From contig MICF01000001.1 in NCBI GenBank assembly GCA_001829785.1, positions 62,001 to 126,000 on the forward strand: a stretch of DNA of 64,000 nt, read 5' to 3'. A model generated the notes under the pieces. It made no database searches and was not told the origin of the DNA. It saw only the letters and a program-made list of their open reading frames with translations. Position numbers and translations under genes: made by a program. This stretch comes from Sulfurimonas sp. RIFOXYD12_FULL_33_39 (GTDB lineage: Bacteria; Campylobacterota; Campylobacteria; Campylobacterales; Sulfurimonadaceae). Positions 53,701-62,356 of the stretch are shown here, piece after piece. The first letter of the stretch is position 1. Each line of letters starts with the position of its first letter.

Positions 53701-53743
53701 CTCTCAAGGGTACCATTTTTCAGCCCCTAAAGCCGAACTCTAA
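50726..53743 (+). CDS. NIT-domain PAS-PAS-GGDEF-EAL protein
   Basis: This 1005-residue protein has membrane helices at about 8-29 and 300-324. The periplasmic region between them looks like a NIT domain, a nitrate/nitrite-type helical sensor, from VVHFMQIERGVTAGIISSGG (near 53-72). Two Aer-like PAS domains follow (about 345-460 and 490-605), then GGDEF with altered motif RLQGDEF (near 678) and EAL with ECL (near 801). The EAL domain keeps IDDFGTGYS, KIDGS and SQGYH. This pattern suggests a c-di-GMP phosphodiesterase or regulator responding to oxidised nitrogen or redox state. The 3' end overlaps the convergent small gene by 4 bases. Confidence 0.85.
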   Translation: MLNLKSKLLFLLSVPVLYIFVLSFIILNTFIEDRNSLKLTKYHIEETEAVSKVVHFMQIERGVTAGIISSGGIHVEDATLLSAREELDKASSRANLIFSNANLNDYIDIVNVLNKTKIIRKDIDSLTMSAAEARDKYTKNIEKLLNFIKTIPSSMNDIENRNFIEAYTRLAMIKESMGQIRAILLEIFTKNEISDETFISLSEQLKICKLNSMDFKNIAPGELFDFYKATYGGEDLNETRRMIEFVIKNKNTTNFNVEPSYWFKKSTNSINMLKTVEDKLFSIVNKQINEKLDSIFYKIAAITLFIIYTFISLVFLITIVIRKILSSADMLEEEYINSISLLEQYKSTVDRSFIVSKTDAKGIITYVNDEFCSVSGYSKEELIGKPHSIVRHPDTQKEIFKSIWHTIKDLKQPWFGEIKNLKKDGSIYWVQAVINPILSRNGELIEFIAIRTDITQQKEISEYFKDQLKISVENFNSSMHLTKEYEKAIDMSTILSRTDIKGNITYVNDKFLEISGYTLDELIGKNHSFLSSKDTNKKLYRNLWKTISSGNVWKGIMKNRTKSGADFWTKTTIIPIKNLNAEIAEFIAIRHDITSIVKQREKFEEIARTDSLTGCGNRFRLNNDMRELKNLSLAIFNIDNFRQINDFFGHQFGDLIIISIANKIYNHIAKNNSNLKFYRLQGDEFVVLAIDYHKDALVSKVKDILDLVKERITVQKEEIAISYSCGISFEDKAHLLSSANMALKVAKKNNIDYLVYDESISLNHEYENNIYWSKKLSDAINNDNIVTYFQPIVNNSNLAYEKYECLVRIIDNGKVISPFFFLDIAKQTRQYFSITKTVIHQAFEKFKDMDNEFSINLSIKDILNEQISEYILNMLQEYNIGSRVVFEIVESESIENFEGVMNFINQVKKYNCKIAIDDFGTGYSNFEYLIKLKADYLKIDGSLIKNLNSDNNTLIVVSTIVEFSKKLGMKTIAEFVENEEIFNTVKELGIDYSQGYHFSAPKAEL

Positions 53744-53949
53744 ACTCTATCAAGCAGTTTTTTAAGTATATAGAGCTTATCTTTTAAATCATTAAGCTCT
53801 TCATCTGAACACTCTTTGCTTTTTATCTTTTTTCTTGTCTGCTCAATCTTTTCAAAAAGCTTCTCTTTTAATTTTTCTCTTTTTTTCTCATCGTCTATCT
53901 CGCTGAAAAAAAGCTTCTCTATCCCCTTAAACACTTTGTCAATTTTCAT
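53740..53949 (-). CDS. Small charged coiled-coil protein
   Basis: This 69-residue, highly charged protein is predicted as a helical hairpin (EIDDEKKREKLKEKLFEKIEQ, split here by function not by gap, and SDEELNDLKDKLYILKKLL). It has no signal or membrane segment. Its start overlaps the end of the Na/Pi cotransporter gene by 11 bases, so it is co-translated and may regulate or stabilise that transporter. No family was recognised. Confidence 0.7.
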   Translation of the reverse strand: MKIDKVFKGIEKLFFSEIDDEKKREKLKEKLFEKIEQTRKKIKSKECSDEELNDLKDKLYILKKLLDRV

Positions 53950-55705
53950 TTTTTACTCCTAATATTCTTATCTCTTTATCTTTAATCCACAATATTGTAG
54001 CCGATTCTATAAGTTTTCGTGATACGTCATAGGCAAAAGCACTGTCGTTGATAAGAGAAGTTGCCATTTTTGAGTCAATCTTGTTTTCCCTTATAAGTAT
54101 GTCTATCTTAGAGTTTTTTATACTGTCTAGGGATTTGATATTTTCTCTTAGCAGCTCAAGTGAAGAGATAATATCCAAATCATCGTCATGCTCTTTTAGC
54201 TTTTCTATAGCATCTATCGTCTTAGCTATATACACTCTTAGATTGTTATATTCCTCTTTGATGTATGCGTTTTTTGATTTTAGATAGTAAAAAATATTTT
54301 TTTGTAAATCTCTCATATTTTTAATAGCTTCTACAATATCCCGCGAAGCAAGTTTAAGGTCATAAACCCTGTTTTTATCATTTTCGTTCATATTTTCTTG
54401 CGAAAGCGTAGAATAGTGTATGATGTCACCGTAAAGAGACTTTATCTTATTTGTATAGAACTCGTTTATATCCGTGTTTATGCTTATCTCTGAATTTTTT
54501 ACCGCACTCTCTATATCTGCACTTTTTATAAACTTATGTCTATGCAAAAACATAGAGTGAGAAATCGCTTCAACCGCACTGTCGTAAAGATGAATCGTCT
54601 CTTTTTTTATCGACTCTATTGCGGCATCGGGTACATGTATAACTACATTATCAAGATAAAGCGGTTTTAGAGCGTACATGTTAACCTCTATAAAAAGCGT
54701 TTGGAGATATTTTACCAACTGATGCGTAAAAGGCGAAACTACAATCACGCCGATGAGATTAAAGATAGTATGAAAAAGTGCTAGCTTCATCGCATAATCA
54801 CTATCGTTAATACCTATCTTTGAGGCTAAAAAGATTGTAAAATCGCTTAGTTGATAAAGAAAAACTATTGCAATTAGCGCAGTAGTTATGTTAAAAATAA
54901 AGTGCGCTACAGCTACTCTTTTGCCGTTTGAATTTGAAGAGATAGAGCCGAGTATTGCAGTAATAGTGGTACCTACATTTGCACCGATAGCAAGTTCAAG
55001 AGCATTTATATAGATGATTTGATTGGTTGCCAAAGCGGTTATGATTAACGCCATTGTGGCACTGCTTGACTGCATTATAACAGTCGCGGCAAGTCCAAGC
55101 GATATGTAAACCAAAGCACCGAAATAACCATGAACTGCAAACTTTGAGAGATCAATTCCTTTTTGTAAAACTTCAAATCCGTCTTTCATGTATGCTATTC
55201 CAAGAAAAACAAACCCAAGTCCAAGAAGTATCTTTCCGACTCCCTGATAGCTTTTGCTCTCTGAAAACTTAAGGACTGCTCCAAAGATTACCATAGGCAT
55301 TGCATAAGTAGCTATATCTATCTTTACGCCAAAAGATGAAACTATCCATGCAGTAGCAGTTGTTCCTATATTTGAGCCGAATATTACGCCGATTGCACCG
55401 CTTAGGGTTATGAGTTCAGCACTTAAAAATGAGATAACGATTATAGAAACTAAAGATGAACTTTGCATAATAGACGTAGCCAAAATACCCGTGCCTATCG
55501 CTTTTGGAAGAGTGTCGGTGCTTACATGTAGAATCTTCTCTAAAAGACCGCCGCTAAATAGTTTAAATCCATCTTCCATAAAAACCATACCTATTAAAAA
55601 TATGGCAACACCTGCTATTATAATCTTGTAGTCGTTACTGTAAAAAACTATAAATGCTAGAACTATCAAAAAGAGTTGATAATAATATTTTTTTAACATC
55701 CGCAA
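53939..55705 (-). CDS. Na/Pi cotransporter family protein with PhoU-like tail
   Basis: This 588-residue protein has two repeats of the Na_Pi_cotrans domain, each with the QSSS motif (QSSSLVSIIVISFLSAEL and QSSSATMALIITALATNQ) followed by a GxNxGTT element (FGSNIGTTATAWIV, IGANVGTTITAILG). The last 230 residues form a PhoU-like helical region facing the cytoplasm. It is of the NptA/YjbB type, which imports or exports phosphate with sodium. An ATG two codons downstream of the first is an equally possible start. It is the first gene of a two-gene minus-strand operon. Confidence 0.88.
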   Translation of the reverse strand: MRMLKKYYYQLFLIVLAFIVFYSNDYKIIIAGVAIFLIGMVFMEDGFKLFSGGLLEKILHVSTDTLPKAIGTGILATSIMQSSSLVSIIVISFLSAELITLSGAIGVIFGSNIGTTATAWIVSSFGVKIDIATYAMPMVIFGAVLKFSESKSYQGVGKILLGLGFVFLGIAYMKDGFEVLQKGIDLSKFAVHGYFGALVYISLGLAATVIMQSSSATMALIITALATNQIIYINALELAIGANVGTTITAILGSISSNSNGKRVAVAHFIFNITTALIAIVFLYQLSDFTIFLASKIGINDSDYAMKLALFHTIFNLIGVIVVSPFTHQLVKYLQTLFIEVNMYALKPLYLDNVVIHVPDAAIESIKKETIHLYDSAVEAISHSMFLHRHKFIKSADIESAVKNSEISINTDINEFYTNKIKSLYGDIIHYSTLSQENMNENDKNRVYDLKLASRDIVEAIKNMRDLQKNIFYYLKSKNAYIKEEYNNLRVYIAKTIDAIEKLKEHDDDLDIISSLELLRENIKSLDSIKNSKIDILIRENKIDSKMATSLINDSAFAYDVSRKLIESATILWIKDKEIRILGVKNEN

Positions 55706-55931
55706 CCTTTTACTATATAGCTATTGTTTAGCATATTACTATCTTTTGATTTAATTTTACTTTTTTTAATTAACTTGACATTACGTTATATAAAATAATA
55801 TACTTCGCTTCATATAATTGAGAGTTTTGATTCAATATAGATTACTTCGTCGCAGACAACTCAATATTAGAGATTTTATCTAAAAATTTCTATACCGTTA
55901 TATATATATTTATACTACGAAAAGGAACGAT

Positions 55932-57395
55932 ATGAAAAGGAAAGTTTTGCACAACTGTATAATATCGGCAATGCTTCTTAGCACAACCCTAAGCGCTTTG
56001 GCAGATGAAGCTTTACCCAAACGAACGCTAAAGAGCAATTATGTAGAAGTTTATAACCAAAAACCTAAAGTTGCAAATAATTTTTACGAAATGTTCAAAG
56101 AGGGAGATTTTTACGGAAGGCTTCGCTCTAATACTTATTTCTTGAACTGGGAAAAAGAGAATGCGACTCAAAAAAATTACGTAGCCGGCGGTTTAGGAGG
56201 TTCACTTATTTACCAAAGTGCGATTTATAATGATTTTGATTTTAAAACGGGTCTTTATTATAGCCGCGGATTTGTAAGTCTTCCCGATAGCGATATATCA
56301 AAATTAAAATCAGCTAAAGACGTATTTAGCCGTTTTGACAAAACAAATACAGGCTCTGACGATATAGCCGTTTTGGGACAGGCATATCTTTGTTACAGCG
56401 GAATTAAAGATAGCCAAATAAAGGTCGGGCGACAGCTTGTTGAAACCTTTTTTACAAAGTCAAACGATATTGCAATGATTCCAAATACGTTTGACGCAGC
56501 GGTTTTTTCAACAAAAGCGCTCCCAAAAACATCTATGACACTTGCTTATATAACGGAACAAAAAACCCGCGGGCAGAGCGATGCAAATTCTGTTTTAATG
56601 TACGGAGATTCGGCCTATTCATCATCACTAAATCCTGCATGGAGTACAAATGACGACAATGCTATGCATAAAGGTTTAACCTACACAGCGCTAAAAACAG
56701 CAGGAAAACCAACAGACGCACCGCTAATTGTTCTTGATGCGCATAACAGTTCAATTAAAAAGTTAAAAATAGATGCCGCATATTACAGTGTTTTGAAACT
56801 TGTATCAGAAGCTATGCTTGAGGGTAATTATAAAGTTAATTTAACAAATGATTTTTCAATAACTTCAGGTGTTAGGTACATAAAACAGTTTGATAACGGC
56901 GCGGGAGAAGTAGGAGGTGCGGCGATTGACGCGACACCTAGCGGTTATAAAGACCCGACTTCTTTAAATTCTCAAATGGCTATGGCTCGTTTGGTAGCCG
57001 AATATAAAAACTATAAACTAAGATTTGCCTACTCGCAAGTAATGGACGAAGCGGATTTGATATCTCCGTGGAGAGGTTTTTTAACATCCGGATATACATT
57101 TTCCCTAACTCGTGTTAATTGGCTTGCAAATCAAAAAAGTGCGCAAGTGGAGCTGATGATTAATGCAAATACTACAGGCATGTATAAAGATTTATATATG
57201 CGTTTTTATGCGACACACACCGATGCAGATGAAAATAAGGGTCATTATGACGAAAACTACTACTATGCAGGTTTTGTACAAAATATACCTTCAATGCAGG
57301 ATTTGCAGTGGCGTCTAAGAATAGGTTATCTTGATACTAAAAAACCTTATGCCGACACTCTTGATACACGTTTAGAACTAAACTATCTGTTTTAA
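55932..57395 (+). CDS. OprD-family outer-membrane porin
   Basis: This 487-residue porin has a signal peptide (about 1-24, ending SALA before DEALP), an N-terminal FYGRLRSNTYFLNW typical of the Campylobacterota OprD-like group, GLYYSRGF, ARLVAEYKNY and a C-terminal LDTRLELNYLF with terminal Phe. It should form a barrel for small solutes; the substrate cannot be read from the sequence. It stands alone behind a 226-base upstream gap that holds A+T-rich promoter-like sequence, a partial palindrome near 55837-55860 and the AAAAGGAAC ribosome site. Confidence 0.85.
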   Translation: MKRKVLHNCIISAMLLSTTLSALADEALPKRTLKSNYVEVYNQKPKVANNFYEMFKEGDFYGRLRSNTYFLNWEKENATQKNYVAGGLGGSLIYQSAIYNDFDFKTGLYYSRGFVSLPDSDISKLKSAKDVFSRFDKTNTGSDDIAVLGQAYLCYSGIKDSQIKVGRQLVETFFTKSNDIAMIPNTFDAAVFSTKALPKTSMTLAYITEQKTRGQSDANSVLMYGDSAYSSSLNPAWSTNDDNAMHKGLTYTALKTAGKPTDAPLIVLDAHNSSIKKLKIDAAYYSVLKLVSEAMLEGNYKVNLTNDFSITSGVRYIKQFDNGAGEVGGAAIDATPSGYKDPTSLNSQMAMARLVAEYKNYKLRFAYSQVMDEADLISPWRGFLTSGYTFSLTRVNWLANQKSAQVELMINANTTGMYKDLYMRFYATHTDADENKGHYDENYYYAGFVQNIPSMQDLQWRLRIGYLDTKKPYADTLDTRLELNYLF

Positions 57396-57428
57396 AAGCA
57401 TGAGCTAACGCTCATTGCTTTTGTTTTT
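57394..57428 (+). terminator. Bidirectional terminator between porin and convergent gene
   Basis: AAAAGCA-TGAGC (57394-57405) pairs with GCTCA (57410-57414) and TGCTTTT (57416-57422), with one bulged T and a TAAC loop, followed by GTTTTTTA. The A-run before the stem lets it work for both the porin gene and the convergent gene ending at 57436. Confidence 0.8.
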
Positions 57429-57435
57429 TAGATGC

Positions 57436-58296
57436 TTACTTACTCTTGCGTGAAAACATATTGTACGCACCCGTTCCGACTATTAAAAGAGTTACGCCCA
57501 CTATTAGATAAAAAGCATTGATAAGCTTGCTGTAATCATCCAAAACAATCTTAAATACAGCCATCAGCGACTCAATAGACAGTGCAATAATAATAGAGGT
57601 AAGAAACTTACTAAGTGTTTTACTTTGCGAATCGTTACCGTAATTAAATGTTTTAAATAAAACGTCATTCTCTAAAATATTTTTTGCCAAATCATAGATG
57701 GCGAGACCAATTGTAATCGAAATTACGGATGTAAATATCTCATGCATAACTGCTTCTGCAGTGTTTTGAGTAAAAAGCATGTGAAAAAATATAAATCCGC
57801 CGTATAAGATTAAAAACACGGAGACGATTGCCAATAAAATACCGCCGCCGCCCATAATGTATGTATTGATTTTCTCAAAAGCGCTGTTATGCTCAATCAA
57901 ACGAAGCTCTTCTAAGAGCTTTAACATGTCAAAATCTACGACAATATAGCCATCGCCGTTACGTTTTACTGCCGTTAATGTAGGTAATCCTGTTGCGTGA
58001 TTAAGGTACGGATTGCTAATATGTATAGACTCTTCTTGGAAACTGACCCATTTAAAATAAAAAGATTTATCTGCTCCATCTCTGCTATCGTCCGTATATT
58101 TTTTACCTATACTCGGTGTAGATTGAACAAACTCGGCATTAACACCATATATAATTTCGGCAGATTTTTCATAATCAAAAAAATGGGTCAAATCTTTGAT
58201 ACTAGTTGAAGTCGGATAAAAACTCTCCATAGTTGCACGAACATAATGCTGAACGCTGTTTTTATTTTCCGTATAAATATTGATAATTCGTTTCAT
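57436..58296 (-). CDS. Membrane protein with PDC/Cache-like N-terminal domain
   Basis: This 286-residue protein has an N-terminal domain (about 1-125) with features of a PDC/Cache sensor (SNPYLNHATGLPTLT-like region near 95-108, then DGYIVVDFDMLKLL near 113-126). Two membrane helices follow at about 149-172 and 185-205, and two more at about 225-245 and 258-278. It has no kinase, methyl-accepting or GGDEF output domain. It may be a sensor subunit or a transporter-linked protein. It is a single gene behind a canonical AAAGGAG ribosome site. Confidence 0.6.
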   Translation of the reverse strand: MKRIINIYTENKNSVQHYVRATMESFYPTSTSIKDLTHFFDYEKSAEIIYGVNAEFVQSTPSIGKKYTDDSRDGADKSFYFKWVSFQEESIHISNPYLNHATGLPTLTAVKRNGDGYIVVDFDMLKLLEELRLIEHNSAFEKINTYIMGGGGILLAIVSVFLILYGGFIFFHMLFTQNTAEAVMHEIFTSVISITIGLAIYDLAKNILENDVLFKTFNYGNDSQSKTLSKFLTSIIIALSIESLMAVFKIVLDDYSKLINAFYLIVGVTLLIVGTGAYNMFSRKSK

Positions 58297-58382
58297 GAAA
58301 ACTCCTTTAAATGAATTTTCAATATACGTTATATCATCCCTCTGGTTAATAGCACTACACTATAAAAATCTACTTGACTTTT

Positions 58383-59624
58383 TTAAGTTAAATTTTGTCC
58401 TGCCGCGGCTTCTCTTGCTCTGTCCTTTTTGCTTTTGCCTTTACCTTTAACAGGCTCTTTGCCCTTCTCTTTTTTTGGTGCTTCTCCTAAAAGCTCAAAG
58501 CCCTCTATCTGCTCTCGCTGCAACTTTATATTTGAGCGCTTTTCTATTAGGCGAAAATGCGCCTCATCTTCATGGTCTATAAACGAGATAGCGATACCTT
58601 TTTTACCCGCTCTTGCAGTTCGTCCTATGCGGTGTATATAATCAGCAGCAGAGCGCGGAAGGTCAAAGTTGATTATACATGTAATATCGTTGATGTCCAA
58701 TCCTCTTGAAACTAAGTCGGTTGCAAAAAGGATTTGAAGTTTTTTTGATTTGAACTCTTCTAACGTATAGTTTCTATCTTCTTGATACAAGTCGCCGTGA
58801 AACGACTCAGCCCTGAAACCATGTTTTCTGAATTTCGCGGCAATATTCTCAGCGGCTCTTTTGCTTGACATAAATACAAGTACAAGTTCATATTTTTGAC
58901 TTTTTAGCAGATGTCTAAGAAGCGGTGCGCGGTTTTCGCGCTTTACCAAAATGGCACGTTGGGTTATGCTATCAACCGTCGGCTCTTCATGCTCTATACT
59001 AATTTTAATAGGATTTTGTGTAATTTTTGAAGCGATAGAGAGCATTTTAGGAGGATATGTAGCTGAAAAAAGCAGGTTTTGGCGCTTTTTCGGCAGGGCT
59101 TCAAGAATCAGCTCAAGCTCCTCGGCAAACCCAAAATCAAGCATTTTATCTGCTTCATCAAGAACAAAAAAATCTACATGTGAGAGATTCATCTGCTTTT
59201 TACTCAAAATATCAAGAAACCTTCCTGATGTTGCCACTAGAACGTCACACCCTTTTTGGATGGCAAAGAGTTGCTCACCTATGCCTTCTCCGCCGATTAC
59301 ACCTACTACTTTTGGTTTTTTACTCATAAGTGAACTAAAAGTATTAAAGGTTTCGACTATCTGCTGAGTCAGTTCTCTAGTAGGAGTCAAAACTAACACT
59401 TTTATCTTTGCTTTTCCCTCATAGCTGTTACGAGACAAAAGCTCTAAAATAGGCAAAACGAAACTAGCACTCTTCCCACTTCCCGTCTGAGCTTTTGCCA
59501 TTATGTCATGACGCTCTAACACAAGCGGAATCACTTTTTCTTGAATGGGAGTCGGTTTACTAAAGCCGCTTTTTTCTACTACATGTAGTAAATTTTGTGA
59601 AAGTCCGAGTTTTGAAAACGGCAT
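58383..59624 (-). CDS. DEAD-box RNA helicase, RhlE-like
   Basis: This 413-residue RNA helicase has the Q-motif (KPTPIQEKVIP), motif I AQTGSGKS (near 44-51), PTRELTQQ, motif II VLDEADKM (near 153-160), SAT, and C-terminal motifs RGLDI and HRIGRTARAG. The last 30 residues are rich in lysine and glutamate. It unwinds short RNA duplexes in ribosome assembly or RNA turnover. RhlE is the closest named type by length and motifs; DeaD or SrmB proteins are longer. Confidence 0.92.
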   Translation of the reverse strand: MPFSKLGLSQNLLHVVEKSGFSKPTPIQEKVIPLVLERHDIMAKAQTGSGKSASFVLPILELLSRNSYEGKAKIKVLVLTPTRELTQQIVETFNTFSSLMSKKPKVVGVIGGEGIGEQLFAIQKGCDVLVATSGRFLDILSKKQMNLSHVDFFVLDEADKMLDFGFAEELELILEALPKKRQNLLFSATYPPKMLSIASKITQNPIKISIEHEEPTVDSITQRAILVKRENRAPLLRHLLKSQKYELVLVFMSSKRAAENIAAKFRKHGFRAESFHGDLYQEDRNYTLEEFKSKKLQILFATDLVSRGLDINDITCIINFDLPRSAADYIHRIGRTARAGKKGIAISFIDHEDEAHFRLIEKRSNIKLQREQIEGFELLGEAPKKEKGKEPVKGKGKSKKDRAREAAAGQNLT

Positions 59625-59653
59625 CTGATATCCTTCTCTTATTTAAGCGTATT

Positions 59654-59976
59654 TTAGGTAATTTTGCCTTTAGGAGATATTTTAGAGGTGTCATAAGTCA
59701 GTTCGTAGTAGTTGTTATTGTTGTAAGAAAACTCTTTTATCACTTAGGACCAAGCTTTCTGGTATGCGCTTCGTAGGAGCGTGGATTTATCTTGTTTATA
59801 AAAGTTACCAAGATTGGGTATTTTTTTGACATTCCTTCTCTTGCAAAGTCAAAAATCTCCTCCAAAACTCCGCTTCCTCTTACACTTTTGTCTATGCAAA
59901 CAGAACCGTACTGGTAAGAGTTGTCAATGCTTAATTTTTGTCCTAAATATTCTAGATTTGGCAATAAATAAGCTGC
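59654..59976 (-). pseudogene. Frameshifted and N-terminally truncated GNAT acetyltransferase
   Basis: The main frame (59740-59964) encodes the acetyl-CoA-binding core of a GNAT protein: SVCIDKSVRGSGVLEEIFDF, then VTFINKINPRSYEAHTRKLG, and then stops. The family's C-terminus, VIKEFSYNNNNYYELTYDTS, is present in another frame at about 59680-59743, so one base change near 59744 broke the gene. The first half of the domain is also missing; in-frame codons before 59964 run only to a stop at about 59980. This is a decayed gene, not a functional short protein. Confidence 0.8.
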
Positions 59977-60084
59977 CTTTATTTAAGCAATTATAACAAT
60001 ATTGGAATTATTATTGCTTGTTATATTTTAATAAAAAAGAAATGTAAAATCGTTTAAAGAACCTTTAAAATCAAAGGAGTAAAT

Positions 60085-60567
60085 ATGAGCATACAATCAA
60101 TTCCCGTTAGCTCGTTAATAGCACTTGATATGCCTCAAAAAAAACTTTTTGATTCAAACATAAAAGAGATAAAAAATACCCTTGAAGACCCTAGCGAATC
60201 ACAAAGGCAACAGGCGCTTGAACAACAGGCACAAACGAAAGCACATACCGTTTATCGCTCAGGAAACAATATCATAGGAGTACTTTGGAGTGACGGAAGT
60301 ACTAGTTTTGGCAGTAATTCATCGACAGCAAGAGAAGCTATAAATAGTGCATATAATTCTAACGAACTACAAAACCTAAAGGGTGAAGCTTTAACAGAAA
60401 AACTTGCACAAATTATCGACAACGCTTTTTCAAGAAAATATGGCTCTGGAATTGATGTCCAAACTTATACGTCAAACGATGCACCAAATCGGGGATACAT
60501 ATCACATCAAGTCGATTGGATGCAAGACTATCCCTTATCAAAGAGACTTAGTAGTATTTATGCCTAA
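60085..60567 (+). CDS. Hypothetical soluble protein
   Basis: This 160-residue protein has no signal, membrane segment or known domain. The N-terminal part is rich in Gln and Glu (SESQRQQALEQQAQTKA, near 38-54). A beta-like stretch GNNIIGVLWSDGSTSFGSNS follows near 60-79, and the C-terminus ends DWMQDYPLSKRLSSIYA. A strong AAAGGAGTAAAT ribosome site supports translation. It stands alone between the GNAT remnant and the EamA gene. Confidence 0.6.
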   Translation: MSIQSIPVSSLIALDMPQKKLFDSNIKEIKNTLEDPSESQRQQALEQQAQTKAHTVYRSGNNIIGVLWSDGSTSFGSNSSTAREAINSAYNSNELQNLKGEALTEKLAQIIDNAFSRKYGSGIDVQTYTSNDAPNRGYISHQVDWMQDYPLSKRLSSIYA

Positions 60568-60644
60568 TAGATAGGTCTTTCCCACCTGCTGTTTATGTTT
60601 AATTGTCATCTAAAATAGCTATTAAAGAACTTTTTTGTTGCATT

Positions 60645-61526
60645 TTAAACCTTTTTCATATTAAACAGCATAACGGCTAAAAAAGCAAGCAAACAGCCGA
60701 TTATTGTGGACAAAGCTATGTTTTCATCATATACAACCCAGCTTGAAACAATAGCACCGATAGGAACTATAAACATAAAAACTCCCGTTCTATGCGCTCC
60801 TATCTTGCCTGCCGAAACAAAATAGAGTGCCGTACTGAATGTTCCGGGAAATACTCCTATAAAGATGATTGTGAACCAGAAAACACTATCATAAGCATCA
60901 AAATCAAACGGATGATGAGGCAGCGCAAATATCATATTTATAAAGCCTGTTATACCAAAAACAACAAGCGTATAAAACATAGGGTCTGCTTTTGTAGAAG
61001 CCTTGTGCGAAAGAATGGTAACAAGCGCCCAGACAATCGCACATCCTAAAAAGTATGAGCTTTGGATATTTAAAAATGCAAATCCCTCAAACGGAACTCG
61101 AAGCAATATAAGCGCTCCGAAGATGCCAATTGAGAGTGCCACGACTTGTCTTGTCGAGACTTTTGTACCCAAAATAGCGATGGACATCAAATATGTAAAA
61201 ATAGGTGCTAGAGAAGTAACCATAGTTCCGCCGTAGCCAGCCGCTCCGTGCGAGAGTCCTGCGAAGAAGAGGTAGTTAAACAAAGATGTTAAAATCCCTG
61301 CTCCAAACATATAAACGAGTCCGATTCTATCGGTTTTTAACGGTGTTTTAAGATACCAAAGCAGAGGAATAAGAGCTATAAAAGATATGGCATATCGCCA
61401 AAAAGCGGCAACTTCGGCGTTTGAATGTTCTGCCGCCATCTTACCTGCAGTCCATGCAACACCCCATAGAAGCATCGCTACAATCATGCCGATAAAATAA
61501 CGCTTAGTGTTTTTTGTGTCATTCAT
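60645..61526 (-). CDS. EamA/DMT-family transporter
   Basis: This 293-residue protein has ten membrane helices in two EamA repeats. The first starts IVAMLLWGVAWTAGKMAAEH, with the conserved WRYAI; the second starts near 155 (SYFLGCAIVWALVTILSHKA) and ends with a short basic tail. Members of this drug/metabolite transporter family export amino acids and other metabolites. The substrate cannot be inferred. It is a single gene on the minus strand. Confidence 0.9.
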   Translation of the reverse strand: MNDTKNTKRYFIGMIVAMLLWGVAWTAGKMAAEHSNAEVAAFWRYAISFIALIPLLWYLKTPLKTDRIGLVYMFGAGILTSLFNYLFFAGLSHGAAGYGGTMVTSLAPIFTYLMSIAILGTKVSTRQVVALSIGIFGALILLRVPFEGFAFLNIQSSYFLGCAIVWALVTILSHKASTKADPMFYTLVVFGITGFINMIFALPHHPFDFDAYDSVFWFTIIFIGVFPGTFSTALYFVSAGKIGAHRTGVFMFIVPIGAIVSSWVVYDENIALSTIIGCLLAFLAVMLFNMKKV

Positions 61527-61632
61527 TATATATCAGATTTGCCTTTTTAATTTAAAGCGAATTATACATACTGTTTTAGTTACAATATTCCACAAAAATC
61601 GAAATAAATACTTTGGAAAATTTTGTAACCAC

Positions 61633-62352
61633 TCATCTTTTCAAATACTCCAAAGCAATTTTTTTTGCCTCCGTTCCATTTGCACTTTCACCTTTTATAT
61701 TAAAAGCAAAAACGGTAGTTTTGTCATGGTTTTGCATAAAACCCACAAACCAGCCTACCCCTGCGCAGCTTCCCGTTTTTCCGCCAAGCAGGTAAATATC
61801 GTTCTTTTCTAAAGTGATAATATCCTTAGCCTTATCCATTACATGTTGTGGAAATACTAATTCATTACGCATAAGTCGTGAGAGAAAATCAACTTGTTCA
61901 TTTAGAGAGATTTTGATACTTCCACTGCCCAGCCAAAAGCCCTCAAGTGAGCTTAAAATATCCATATTTCCATAATTTACGGCTTCTACGCTTTTTTTCA
62001 TCTGTTCTTTACCAACCCGCCGTGCCAACTCTTGATAAAACCAAACGGCAGATACCGCTATGGCAGAACGCATCGAGTGGTCTTTGTTCCACACATCATA
62101 CTCACGCTTCACTCCGTCCCATTTAATGACCTCGTTTTCATCTTTTACTACTTTGCTATCAAGAGCTATCATCGAGTTTAGGATTTTAAAAGTTGAACAC
62201 GGGCTAAGTCTCTCATCCGCTCTGCTTCCAAAAACTGTTTTTTCTGAGCTGTTTAAATCTAAAATAACAGCACTTCCGTCATACTTGCCGAAATTCGGCT
62301 CTTTGGCAAACAGAGGTAAAATCAGTATAAAAAAGATTACTATTTTAGACAT
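61633..62352 (-). CDS. Class D (OXA-type) beta-lactamase
   Basis: This protein of about 239 residues has an N-terminal signal peptide (MSKIVIFFILILPLFA). It carries all class D hallmarks: the active-site STFK (near 52-55), SAV (near 99-101), YGN (near 137-139) and KTG within GGKTGSCAGVGWFVGF (near 194-209). It should hydrolyse penicillins by a serine mechanism with a carbamylated lysine. The ATG at 62352 is preferred over a TTG six codons upstream that would overlap DUF2798. It is probably a resident chromosomal gene; no insertion sequence or integron flanks it. Confidence 0.92.
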   Translation of the reverse strand: MSKIVIFFILILPLFAKEPNFGKYDGSAVILDLNSSEKTVFGSRADERLSPCSTFKILNSMIALDSKVVKDENEVIKWDGVKREYDVWNKDHSMRSAIAVSAVWFYQELARRVGKEQMKKSVEAVNYGNMDILSSLEGFWLGSGSIKISLNEQVDFLSRLMRNELVFPQHVMDKAKDIITLEKNDIYLLGGKTGSCAGVGWFVGFMQNHDKTTVFAFNIKGESANGTEAKKIALEYLKR

Positions 62353-62356
62353 TTTT

